A stretch of DNA of 64,000 nucleotides from Notospermus geniculatus (GCA_002633025.1 NMRB01000032.1:890855-954854), one strand, 5' to 3'; counted from the first letter of the stretch, positions 23,865-34,897 are shown. The notes: a model not told the origin generated them from the letters alone. Numbers and translations: made by a program.

Positions 23865-24942
23865 TCAAGAACCGTAGGGTTATCAACGTGGACCAATTTG
23901 TGATGGAAAGAGTCGAATGCTTTAGTGAAATCTAGTATCGCCGTGTCTACACTGTTAGAAATTTTTGTAATATTTTTACAGAAATGGGGAGCGCCAATTG
24001 GTCACGTGATGACTACTGATAGAGCAGACGAGACACCTAGCGTTGACCTATGCCCATTGTTCGAGAGATGCGGTTCACCAAGCACGGCCAATCACACCTT
24101 GATTCGTCATGAATAATAGGTGGCATTGGTGTACTATCAGTTCAAAACCACGCGTATATTCTCGCGTGGTCTGCGTGATCGGGGTTCCCTATTGCCTGCA
24201 GCAGAGTTTCAGGAACTTCTGTAAATTTACATATGGTGTGATTTATGTTTTCCTGTATTAGTTGGACTCAATTGGACTGTCCAGAATGATGCTTTCTGAG
24301 AACGTATGAAAATATAATTTGGTCAGCCTCCAGTCAAGTCTCTGTTAACATTTATTTCAGTCTGTAATTTTACAGATCACGTCCTGAAACTCTGCTGCAG
24401 GAATTTTCTGTAAAATCCTCTGTTTTTTCTAACAGTGTATGTGATCATTTCATCATATAAGAAGAAAGGATCAAGTGAAATGCTGAATGAGCTGCTCCGT
24501 GAGTTCCCTCGAAGGGTTCTGGAGAGACTGAGGTGATAGCGTGAAGCATCTTTGACATTGTGATGTACATGTAGAAAAGGCACTAAAGCCACGCGTCATC
24601 ATCTTTATTCCTGTCTCTGTGTCTGGTTTAATTGGGGACGCCGACTTCACATCATCAACCAGATAACATTAATTTTTATCACCATCGCATTGTCTTACAG
24701 TAATTACAAGTTGATGCTACGGTCTGACAATAACCACACAAGTTAATGAATTAGTGTGTAGATGAGAAAAGAAGGTGTTTAACACCAACGTACAAGGCAC
24801 CAATCGCCGTTAATGAATCATTTACCAGTCAGCGAATGTATTCGACGATACATCAGATTAGAATCTTGGTTGTGTCCTGTTCACCTGATTATGAAGATGG
24901 TTCCCCCAATGTCGGGGCTCGTCTTTGCCATGTTATCGTTCG
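23865..24942. other. gene-free stretch with one inverted repeat
   Basis: Inside, CCTGCAGCAGAGTTTCAGGA (24195-24214) is complementary to TCCTGAAACTCTGCTGCAGG (24382-24401), delimiting a possible 207-bp foldback element. A copy of a TACAGATCACG-type block lies at the right arm. No coding exon is recognised. Confidence 0.5.
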
Positions 24943-25454
24943 TTAGTCTTTGAAACATTTGGCCACACCTGGGATGTTGTAGGTGATTTTCATTGTTTTC
25001 CAGACCCGCAGCATTCGTGACACTTCGCGTCTTTCCGTCATTCTTCGGTAAACATCTGGCACAGTTTCGAGCTCCGAGTTGAGAATGGGCTCACAGCTGA
25101 GCGATTCGCTGCAAGGTTGTCCTATACGGCATACGCATGCACGTTCCTCTTTTGACACTGGTTGATATCGTCGAAACGGTTTAGGAACTGACACTACGTT
25201 GGCAATTGTGGGGATTTCTTCTTCACGCCATCCCTCCACCCGGACATTCCTGAGGTCCATCCGAAATGGGAACTACATGAGATACACCAAAGTCGCAGTT
25301 GTAAGGTTTGGGATCTATTATCATATCAAAGTCATCAGCCTGCTGTGTGGTCAGCAATGCCGCCCATCACCAACAGGCGAAGCTGGACCCCGGCAACCCC
25401 AGACTTCTGTGACGTTAACTGTGATTTTGGTGTACATGTATATGGCTGGATAAA

Positions 25455-25818
25455 GGCCCGTTTCCACTAGAGCGTTTTTGCGCGGCGCATGACGCCGCGT
25501 TTTTGCGAGCGGAAATGCGCTGAGAATGCTGTAATGGATATCCCTTTATCCCTTTCCACTTGAGCGGGACGGTGAAAACGATCGAAAATTGTAACGGAGA
25601 CCGCCAACGGACAAAAGCCGATTGCTCGAATAGCATTCAAAGCGTATTCCGCGGCGTACATTCCGAGCTGTATTCGGTGCACGGTGTATGGTGTATGAAA
25701 CGCCCTAATTAATGGAAACCCCTCCAGAAAATCATGAAATGACCACCGCCGCGATATCCGTCGCGCAAAAACGCGTCGCTTTTCCACGAGCGAAAAAACG
25801 CTCTAGTGGAAACGGGCC
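25455..25818. mobile_element. 364-bp MITE with GGCCCGTTTCCACTAG ends
   Basis: GGCCCGTTTCCACTAGAGCG at the left is exactly complementary to CGCTCTAGTGGAAACGGGCC at the right; the interior contains further CGTTTTTGCG and CCTTTCCACTTGAGCG blocks. Flanks ATAAA and ATAAT may include a short target duplication, but I cannot fix its length. The element interrupts a region on the minus strand that looks like decayed coding sequence. Confidence 0.8.
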
Positions 25819-26192
25819 ATAATATGTGGTTGTCGCTACCGAACTTTACAGTCGCTGCGTCGTCCTTCCTACCCCAGCCACCGATATTACCACTGACCGT
25901 CGGCATCATACCCCACTTACACATGATTTCCTGTCCCCTAAATGCAGCTGATGGCACCACATCAGGGATACAAATGGCCGGAAATCTGCATGGCGAGTAA
26001 TTAAACATTCCTGGACACAGCTGCAACATCGGCGAAACTGAAGCCTTTTTCCTTTTTATCAAACATCACCAGATACGATCCCTTTTTGTAGCCAACACAC
26101 TTACTACATATAAGTTACATAAAGGGGGCAGAACGCCGCACGAGAGTTTTCTATCAGAAGTTGGCTATCTATGGGCAACTCAGCCGCTCTCT

Positions 26193-26457
26193 ACTCTTAG
26201 CCGAAAAGGTTCTTTGCTGCCACACCAGGAAAACCCTCTGATTTAAGAACCCTCGGGTTGTTTAAGAACCCCTAGAGGTTCCAGATAGAACCTTTTCCTC
26301 AAAAAAGGGTTCTAACTGGAACCTTTATGGGTTCTTTAGCGACCGAAAGGTTCTATATGGAACCCTTTCGGGTTCTTTACAGAAGGTTCTATATAGAACG
26401 TTGGGGTTCCCCTGGTGAGGCACAAAGAACCCCTAAAGAACCTTTTTGGCTAAGAGT
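26193..26457. mobile_element. 265-bp foldback element rich in GGTTCT motifs
   Basis: ACTCTTAGCCGAAAAGGTTC at the left is matched in inverted orientation by GAACCTTTTTGGCTAAGAGT at the right. The interior consists largely of alternating GGTTCT and AGAACC motifs. CTATGGGCAACTCA occurs just outside both ends, so the element sits within, or next to, a duplicated piece of the dispersed CTATGGGCAACTC repeat. Confidence 0.8.
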
Positions 26458-27590
26458 CTATGGGCAACTCACCCGTAGAAATCTGTTGGCAGTCGTTTGT
26501 GTCATTGGTCTCAGCGTGAGTCCGGAAAGCACGATGTGAATTGCCATTGAGAGCCATCTCGGAGGAGAAAACTCTCACGTGGAGCAGGGCCTCAGCTTCA
26601 GTGGCAAGTATTTTCCCTCATTTTGCTTGATTACTATTTTGAAGTCCACAACGCCAACAACCGAGTAGGTGTAACTTTAGAACTAATCTTTGTAAGAAGT
26701 TCAGAATGTTTTTCATCTAAACTGATATCAATACTTAATAGCTTCAACTGCCACTAAAAAATAGGAAAAAGAGAAAGTTACAATCGACTCTGACAGGTGA
26801 AAGCTATCATTACAATACCTAAAGGCAGTTTCTTACCAGCTGTCTCCGAGGGCTTAAGTTCTCAACGTTGTCACCGGAAAACATCGCGGAAAGTTTTCAA
26901 CACCTTCATGTTTGATATCCCAAAAGAACGGCGTGTTAATTTTTCGCTCCTTTGGTGCCGGGTCAACTGGGCATTAATCAGAAAAGACATGTCACCGCGA
27001 CCAGCCCTCCAACGTGCAATTTTTCTAACGAACTCATTACTTTTGTATTGTTTTCAACGCTTTCTTGTGATCTTGTAATCGCCTCGCTGTCCAAAGGGAT
27101 TTGCTGATCGTGGCTCACTGCCTGGTCGCCGATACCAACGCGCAGGCGGATGACATTTCCGACCGCTTATTTGGTAATGGAAAGCAAATATACGTTTCAA
27201 AATGGCTTTCAAGTATCCAAAGATATTATATCATCAGACAAAATTCGGCGTTAGGCGAATTCCTGACCTGTTGATCACATAGCACGTCTGATCCTGTGGA
27301 GGTAGTACATAGGCTGGAGGCAAGATCGTTAGTACCACGTGAAGGTGTGAGCTAATCAAGCGACGTGGCGACCAATCAAAATGTTCATTTCATAGGAGGC
27401 GTCATCTTTTCGACGTCTCCTCCGTCGTATCGGCAGTAGAGCAGAGTGAAATGACTTGAATCTCAGGATGTAGAAAGCGTGAAAAAGGGTGCTATTGGTG
27501 CGAATACGAACTTTAAGTCAAAACTTTGCCCCGTATTCTAGAAGGTTCACTTTAACCTTTTGTATTTTGCCAAGCAAACAAGAGATATAG
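26458..27590. other. intergenic DNA with dispersed-repeat fragment
   Basis: Near 26458-26590 is a copy of the repeat with CTATGGGCAACTC and TTGCCATTGAGAGCCA, which recurs within LOXHD1 introns at about 39537 and 44160 and near GEN1 at about 59985. The rest holds no feature that I can support, except a partial GTATTCTAGAAGG end at 27533. Confidence 0.4.
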
Positions 27591-27705
27591 GGCCGTATTC
27601 TAGAAGCCTCCTTAACTCTAAGGTCCATTTTCACCTTTTGTATTCTGCCCTGCAAACAATAGCTAAAGGAACCTTAGAGTTAAGGAAGCTTCTAGAATAC
27701 GGTCC
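27591..27705. mobile_element. second palindromic element with GGCCGTATTCTAGAA ends
   Basis: The left arm GGCCGTATTCTAGAAGCC and the right arm GGAAGCTTCTAGAATACGG are complementary, with an inner CCTTAACTCTAAGG / CCTTAGAGTTAAGG pair. It ends about 190 bases upstream of the ATG of the candidate peptide gene. Confidence 0.75.
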
Positions 27706-27893
27706 GACCTATAATCTAGCATGTTTTAGGCTGAGCTACATGTACAAGTCAAGACTACTACATGTAAGTCTGCGGAGCTGAAAAGGAGGCAACAGCATTC
27801 CCCTCGGTCGTTTCTGTTGCTGCCGCGACCTGATCTTTCGTCGTATCGTATCTTTCAGAACCAACTCCGTCAGGAAACCAAAGAAAAAGCATC

Positions 27894-29702
27894 ATGCACA
27901 GTAGAATCTTTCCGCGACTTGTCGCTTGTCTCACGATAGGATTGCTTCTTGTCGATCTTGCCGTAACGATCGACCTCGACAGAGATAACCAAGACAAGTA
28001 AGTTGCCATCTTCCATGGGACCCTCAGCAAAAACCTGCTTCAAATTCTAGTATGTTCATGTGGTGTAAATGACAAACACCTGTGATTTAATCCTGTTTTA
28101 AGTATTTTTTTCTCGATTTGGCCTTGTTTTTGTGGTGTAAATGTAAAACACCTGCTTTTTATTTTCTTGATCTAACCTTCCATTTTCCCGATGATTCGTA
28201 CATCGCTTGGGCAGATCTTCACCATCAAACTGCGACGTGAAGAACAACAGTCCTCATTGCCCACGTTTGATGGCATCAAAAATAGAATAAGATGTATTTT
28301 TGCTACCATGCGGTAGTTTGAAACAAAGTGTTCAGACCAAGACATGCAACAAGAAAGAAGCGTGCTCCTCAGTTACAGTGTGACAGAAGAAAGGATATTG
28401 TGTAACATTCCTTTGCTCAGTTAACTAATCGTGAAGACAATTCCAAATGTTATCAGAAAAGTGTATTCTTATCAAGAGAACCCGTTAGCCTTTGATAAGC
28501 GAGGGAAGCGGGTGATGTTCTGCTTGTTCAAAGCTCCCTCGTTTATGTCTACAAGCTCAGGGATGTGTTTTTACAGGTTGAATATTGGATCAGAAACGAA
28601 GGATTACCGCGCACGATATCGTCAGTTCTCACTGAAAAAATATTGTTTTGTTGTCTTGGTGATCAGATTATAACGATTTTTTGGCGACTGACCTCGGACC
28701 TTTATATTGCATCCTTTGTCGCTGAAACGTCTGATCTTGGAAATAAGCCATAGACAGGAAGTACTTCTTGTGACCATGTCACTGGTGAGCGGAACCTAGC
28801 CACTGTAAAGCCTACCACACACGAGGACGCAATAGGCCATGATTAGCGAGGTTTCGCAAGCGCCCTGTTAGGCCCTACGACGACGTTTATCTATTGTGTG
28901 AGTGTACCCAAACAATAGATAAACGTTGTCGTATGGCCTAACCGGGCGCTTGCGAAACCTCGCTATTATCGCCAGTGGTCTCTACGTCTACTCGTCTGCG
29001 AGGTGTCGGCAACAACTGTAGTAAACCGTTGCCAACAACAGTACTGTGTCCGTTCGATGTTTCTTCATTTGTTGCCGGTCGTCGCCGCGGGTGCGGGTCT
29101 AGCGATGCGAACAGGGAAGAGGTTTTCATCATTGACCAATCAGCAATGGCTGTCAAATCACATGACAAAGTTTACTTTTAAGTTTGAAATTAAAAGATAT
29201 TGCAATACATTTGGGCGACGCAGAGCATTAATGGCCCAGGCACAACTAAGTATCAAAATTAACAAACGGAAAAGAAAATAAAGTTGACAAAGAAACAATG
29301 GAAAACATACAGAGGGAATATGCAATGGACTGATGGTAGTCTTGTCTGGTTTGCCACAGGATCGTTAATTAAGCCGTTGTTCTTGAAAGATGCATCTTTT
29401 CAACATTTCCTGTTTGAAGCAAGCGTCTTCTTGGCACCGATAATCTGGTTTAATCTCCCTGTTATCGGGTAGTCGACAATGGCAGTAAACCTTCCTCCTC
29501 AAACAACAACCGTTCCTTGTCACCGTTGTTTTTATTTACAGTTCCGACAGCCTGCAACAGTTCCTTGCCAAGCGTGCCGGCAATTGTAACTCGTTTCCTT
29601 GCGTCTTCAACCATATAGCAGAAAAAATGGGCCGGGGTGCCACTAGCAACATGGTCGCTGATATCGTTGATGTGTGCGTTGCCGATCCATGGTGCTCACC
29701 AG
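27894..29702 (+). CDS. candidate secreted four-cysteine peptide precursor (two exons, 3' end unresolved)
   Basis: Exon 27894-27997 begins ATG and encodes MHSRIFPR, then a hydrophobic run LVACLTIGLLLVDLAV, a typical signal peptide, then an acidic stretch, ending at AA|GTAAGT. Exon 29542-29702 follows TTTATTTACAG; its phase fits (2 to 2, making Asn) and its donor is CCAG|GTAAAG (phase 1). It encodes SDSLQQFLAKR, a dibasic cleavage site, then AGNCNSFPC, about two dozen residues, and VCVADPWCSP plus the first base of a Gly-capable codon: four Cys in a C-x4-C ... C-x5-C pattern. If the next exon starts at 30839 (after CTTTAAG) the junction codes Gly-Lys-Arg, an amidation and cleavage signal, followed by a short Arg-rich tail to a stop at 30901-30903. 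Two other acceptors (30189 and 30846) also give open ends, so the C-terminus is uncertain. This looks like a neuropeptide or hormone precursor; I do not recognise the family. Confidence 0.42.
28844..28965. repeat. near-perfect hairpin with 54-bp arms
   Basis: TAGCGAGGTTTCGCAAGCGC starts the left arm and its complement ends the right arm; only about three mismatches occur over 54 bases, and the loop is 14 bases. It lies in the intron between the two exons of the candidate peptide gene. It could be a small foldback transposon or a hairpin RNA source; there is no direct sign of transcription. Confidence 0.75.
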
Positions 29703-29879
29703 GTAAAGTTTTTCGATATTTTTTTCAAAGAGTGATTTTTTTTCACTCTTTAAGTGGCCTGATAAAGTTGGGCCGAATTTCCAGAGATGTGTGTTTGGTC
29801 TTCAAGGATTCGGTGACTGATCAACGATGAGAGATGATCGAGTTTCTTGATGGGGTCATGAATACAAATGAAATAGGCC

Positions 29880-31300
29880 TAGGCTAAAGCGGACAAGGCC
29901 AATGTAGCTGGGGTCTCCTACACTTTTCTCGGTTCGCACAATCGGCAGAATCTGGCTACTTTCAAAGGATGGGCTATATTGAGTCTGAGCCTGCAAGACG
30001 AGAGGACTTGACTGCACTTCGGTTAAGCCAAAGATTGGAGGGGTTGTCACAGACAGTGGTCCCCGAGCCTCCGCCTTTTATGCCCTAGTAGGGATGATGA
30101 TGATCTAAGAGAAAAAGATTAGGCTGAACATTTATGATTCGCTGTGAAGAGTTGTTGCTCGAAACCAGATTTTGACCAACTCCTGCTGCAGACCGTGGCC
30201 ATTACGACAAGAATAGTCTTCCAGCTGATTCAATATCCCCTATAGCCTTTCCGATTTACCCGTGGTACACAAAATAATGAGCGAAAGGCTGGAATTAAGT
30301 GATGAAAATAACAAGGCAGCGTCTAAATCTCCAGAGGCAGAGGTTATTTTGCTGCAAATTCGCATGTTTGTCTCCCGGGGCAGGGTACTGATGAAGCACG
30401 GCGTTTGATGAACCTAATATAACGAGTACTTGGGGGCAGATGAAGAATCGTTCGGTGGGATCTTACATCCAGGATTCCTCAATTATTTCATTTCTCCATT
30501 TTTCAATTTCATTTTTGTCACAACGGAAGCCACCCACAGTTATTCATAAAATACAACAGCAGTAAACTAGTAGTCTACGGAGGTTGGGGGCTGAAACTCT
30601 GTCGCCTGTTCATTGTAGACTTTATTGCAAAAGTCCGTCCAAACTAATCGGACTGAGTTAATAGAGCGACCTGAAGACTCTCACAGAATCGAAAGCTGGC
30701 TGTGAATCTAAGCCGGATTTCGCTGCTGAAAATCTGGCGTGTGGTATGAAGGCTGCCACACACTTTTGTGCCTTTCATTCAACGCCCAGCTGAATAAAAG
30801 CTTTCCTCATTATTCTTTTCTAAAATTCTGTCTTTAAGGAAAAAGAAGTGCCCTTGCCCGTGTCGTCCGCTCCATCAGACGAAGACGCTCAACCCAGAAA
30901 TAGACGTTTCTTTCAACGTCCATTTGGAATGGTCTGATACAGGCTGTCTGGAAGATTCAAGAGAACCCATGTCCTATTTTCTCTCAGAAAGAACACTGGA
31001 GCAATCGATGATTACTCAGTTACAAAAGACTCAGCAGTGATTTACTTCATAACTCTGTTAAGTTTCACCAAATAGGATATTCACAGGTCGTAATTTCACC
31101 AAATCGGATATTCACAGGTAGTCATGATTAGGATCCTCGGTCATTGACTCAGAAGAATCAAATCACGTTAATACGCCTGCGTAACTTGGAATTTGCGCAA
31201 TTCGGGACACGATACGAACGGGTTATGCGGCTCTCAGCAGTTGATTACGTAAGAAATCCGAACCAAAGACTTTTTACCCAAGCATTCCGTTCTATGGTAA
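29880..31300. other. possible 3' region of the candidate peptide gene
   Basis: Potential acceptors lie at 30189 (CTGCTGCAG), 30839 (CTTTAAG) and 30846; around 30839-31040 all three frames stay open for at least 20 codons, so frame choice cannot be made by eye. An AATAAA occurs at about 31552. No other gene is recognised. Confidence 0.25.
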
Positions 31301-31309
31301 TCAGGGGTT

Positions 31310-31376
31310 CTGAGCGCTCGCTCCCTCCGTCACCACCCAAGATTTGCGATCATGACGAAGGGAGCGAGCGGTAAAA
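31310..31376. repeat. hairpin of the GACGAAGGGAGCGAGC family
   Basis: GAGCGCTCGCTCCCTCCGTC is followed after a short loop by GACGAAGGGAGCGAGCGG, its complement with few mismatches. It is the same family as at 3376, 4419 and 8742. Confidence 0.65.
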
Positions 31377-31649
31377 ATCCCCACTATTTCCAGGACGAGA
31401 AATTCAGTTGCAGAACAAAATCATTCAATATCTACATGTAGGCCTACGAGCGTACCTTGTTAGTAGTAGATCTACCGGTATTCTAAATCATGATTTAGCC
31501 GATCAAAGTCGTATGTACATGTATATTTTTCTGTACAGTTTTATTTACCCTAAATAAACTGATGACGAGTTTTTTCTAAGATTAAGTCTTACTCTTTTTC
31601 ATCATTGTATTGATACTGGAAAAGATAGACAAAGAGCATAAAGGGCCGT

Positions 31650-31783
31650 ATGCACCAAGCGAAGATTATCTTGAACTCAGGTTTAGCCACAACTTTTCCT
31701 TTGTCACATCATGCCCTGGCAAACCTGAACAATTGAAAAGTTGTGGCTCAACCTGAGTTCAAGATAATCTTCGTTTGGTGCAT
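31650..31783. mobile_element. foldback element with ATGCACCAAGCGAAG ends
   Basis: ATGCACCAAGCGAAGATTAT at the left is complementary to ATAATCTTCGTTTGGTGCAT at the right; the arms extend about 50 bases (through TTGTGGCT) around a centre containing CACATCATGCCC. GGGCCGT just outside the left end resembles the ends of the 16526 and 27591 elements, so these may be related families. Confidence 0.75.
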
Positions 31784-33900
31784 GAACCAGCGGCGTTTTC
31801 ACGCTGCGGTTCCCCGTGCTAGAAGCGGCGCCTGGTGCCTCTTCATTGAAATATTCACGGTCGATTTCAATCGAACCTGTGACCTGTCGGTCTCGCCGAG
31901 TCCGGCGCAAGCACTGCGCCACCGCGCACTCCATTTTTGTAAAGAAATGGAGGGAGAGGGGGCGGGGTTGACAGGGAAGCGCACAAATATACGATACCGT
32001 CGCTATCTATTCAAATCAACAATGTCATTATCAAGATTAATTAAGCATAAATAACTGTCTGACGATAACTGTGACGGATGGGAATCGTGGGAATTTCAAT
32101 GGTAAATCGGAAACTTCATATTTTTCACCGGGGATTGCTTTAGAATTTGTGACGAGTTGATCCAAAAGTACAACGATTCAGAAAAAAACAGAAATTGATA
32201 TATTATAAACAATGGATGAAGATAAATTGTTCATGAGATACTTGGTATTCATTTTTTTTCTAAGAGTTGGTTTTTCCTTCTGTCATGCACAAATTTGAAG
32301 TGCTTGAGAATGAGAACGATTGTTTGAAATCTAGTCTCTCGAGAACGAGAGCACATAAAATTCATGTAGGCCTAATATTCAAATGGCGAATTCTCGTGTT
32401 GGCCATGTTGGCCTGCCACAATGACTTAAAGGAGCACGGTATTTCCACTTTTTCTCGACAGCAGGCGCCACCATTGCCGTAGTTAGTCCTCGGGGTTGGA
32501 GAGTGGCGCATTCTCCAACCCCGGGGACTAACTACGTTGTCGGCGAGTGGACCGATGTACTACCGGTACGTAGGCCTACATTTTGTAATGGATAGTTTGT
32601 ACTACTGCCGCTAGATGGCTCATCGGCAGTCAAAATACCTCTCAGAGACGGCATACCGTGGTCCTTTAAGCGATCGTCCAACGGTAAATGTCAGCTTTTC
32701 CTTGAAGCGTTTTAGTACGTAAAATTTCGCATCGAAAAGTCGCTCGAGGGTCGAGACGTTTCCATAGCCGCGTTTTGGCGCTTGAGAACCGTCTAAACGC
32801 AGGCGTCTCATACGTCTGTCTGTACGGAGGGGGGGGGGTTCTTGGGGACCCTGGGGCTTACTACACACTACACCCTGGGGCTTACTACACACTAAAAAAC
32901 GACTGTACTTGTAGGGGGAAGCTCCCCCTCCCACCTCCCCCTTCCCTACAAGTACAGACACTGACCTATGAGACCAGACGCCTGGGTCTATAAAAGAAAT
33001 ACATTCGATCGACGACCGGCTTTCGGCGCGAGATGTAATGTAACTAAAACGCTCCGATGGAATGTTGAAGGCTAATTACTGTCATTTCGTAGGTATATAC
33101 TTCAATAAAATCGATCAGGTGCGATGCAGACATATTTTCGCTCATTCAGACCCAGGCGTGCGTGATGATTATTTGAATCTCCCGCTAATTGTTCCCGCGC
33201 GCACCTGTCGACCCGTCTCCCTAATAGGAGCAGTCAGCCGCGCATATTGCTAACAGATGGCAGCACAGTCTTAGCGGACCAAATGTACAGGAAATCTATT
33301 ATGATCGCTGCTCGATCGATAATGACTTGGTCCGCTAGATGCATTGAGTTAGGCCCTAGTGACACCTAGTGGTCAACTCGCTGACAGCTCCTATTGGTTA
33401 ATAGATGGCGACACTGATTGCGCATGCGCGACGACTTGGCAACACTCAAACATTTTTCATGTGGGCAAAGAAAGTCATGAAAGTGGCTTCAGAAAAGACT
33501 GAATTACACGGGCCAAAACCGGCGTTCTGATGATGAATGAAAGCATGAGGATTCAGTGAGATATAAACTAGGCCTATAGGTAGGTTGTATTTAAACCAAA
33601 ATACCATAAGTAAGAGTGGAGAGGTGAGACGGTAGGCCCTATCATCAGATCATCATGATCATGGAAATAATAGGCTATAGATGACGTCATTGATTGCGGA
33701 CCATCTCGGGTGAAAACTGGCAACACCAAATGACACCTCTATTTCGAAACTTATTTGTAAAGAAGCCGCTTTTATTTTTCATTTATCTGGGAGAAGATAT
33801 TCCCTATTTTACTAAAGTAACGAAATTCTTGAGAAAATCTGCTTTCGAGTCAGTAAAATAGACGAGTTTTGCCACATGAAACAACTCCCCACGTGTGAAA
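31784..33900. other. intergenic DNA with two further inverted repeats
   Basis: 32478-32536 is a hairpin with CGTAGTTAGTCCTCGGGG and its complement around a short loop. 32805-32985 has GCAGGCGTCTCATA and TATGAGACCAGACGCC as outer arms, an inner CTGTACTTGTAGGGGGAAG/CCCTACAAGTACAG pair and a direct 24-base repeat of CCCTGGGGCTTACTAC. No coding exon recognised. Confidence 0.5.
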
Positions 33901-33925
33901 TTCGGCCGTGACTTTCCACAGCGAG

Positions 33926-33941
33926 TGACGTCATGACGTCA
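33926..33941 (+). promoter_or_regulatory. two adjacent CRE palindromes
   Basis: TGACGTCA occurs twice without spacing (33926-33933 and 33934-33941), followed at once by another CGTCAC half-site. TGACGTCA is the consensus for CREB/ATF factors. It lies 1.4 kb upstream of the LOXHD1 initiation codon, so a role in that promoter is possible but unproven. Confidence 0.4.
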
Positions 33942-34254
33942 CGTCACAGCTTGAGCGTAGTGTCGGCCTGTACATCCAGGCATGCCAATGCAACGTCACG
34001 GGGGGACGTCATGATGATTCCACGTTTTTATGTAAACATAGAAGTGCAAATTTTTCGTTTCCACGGCAGTCACGCAAAGACACAGCCAGGTATAGATAAA
34101 AACTAACATCCACTTTGATCTAGAAGCGCTGGGTAACACACTGATGTGCTTTGTTAAGGTATCCCGCCAGAAATAAATTCAGGGCGGCCCGTTAAAAAGA
34201 GGTTACCCTGGTCAAGTCATGTAAACATGGTCCGCAATCAACGCCATCGATCTA

Positions 34255-34560
34255 TAGGCTAGCCTACTTCCATGGCGGCCCTATTCAACATGTTCAATGA
34301 GCTCCTCCAGGAGGCCATGCAGCGTGCAGGCCGCCGGCATAGCCTAGGCCATAGAGATAGACATGATAGATAGGCCTAGCCTAGGCTACAGGAGGATAGG
34401 CCTCTAGGCTCTATCTAGGCCTATGTCTACAGCTAGCTACACTAGCTGTAGGTAGCCTAGGCACGCCATATACATTGACAGGCCTAAGCCAAGCCCCAAG
34501 AAGGCCTGCATCATGTTGTCAAGAGTTTTGGAATTGGATAGGCCTACCGTACGTTTCTGA
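34255..34560. repeat. stretch dense in AGGCCTA and CTAG palindromes
   Basis: TAGGCCTA, AGCCTAGGC, GCTAGCC and related palindromic hexamers to decamers are packed into about 300 bases. Single copies of TAGGCCTA occur throughout the window, but nowhere else so dense. No coding or structural RNA interpretation is apparent. Confidence 0.6.
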
Positions 34561-34740
34561 AGTTTTCTGTGTGGATTTTGAGGCTGATCTTGCCCGTATC
34601 TGCCTCGTATCCATTAATACATAGGCCTAGAATAGCTACAGCATAAGAGTGAAATTAAACCCTTTGTATCGTGTATTCGGCAGTATTTCGGTGTATTCCG
34701 GCAGATACCGGTGTAGGCCTATTCCGGTCTTCTTATGAAC

Positions 34741-34897
34741 ACATCTGTTTTTTGTCATCGTCCACCACCACGAATCGTCAGTCAGTGCCACCGTCGGACG
34801 CCCATGGAACCAGGTCAGATGACAACATAAAACCCACCGTCCGACGGTGGCACTGACTGACGATTCGTGGTGGTGGACGATGACAAAAAACAGATGT
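34741..34897. repeat. perfect 60-bp inverted repeat (hairpin) upstream of LOXHD1
   Basis: Positions 34741-34800 and 34838-34897 are exact reverse complements over 60 bases, with a 37-base loop. The left arm begins ACATCTGTTTTTTGTC and ends CCACCGTCGGACG. No mismatch at all implies either recent formation, gene conversion between arms, or selection. It is about 430 bases upstream of the LOXHD1 ATG. Confidence 0.9.
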
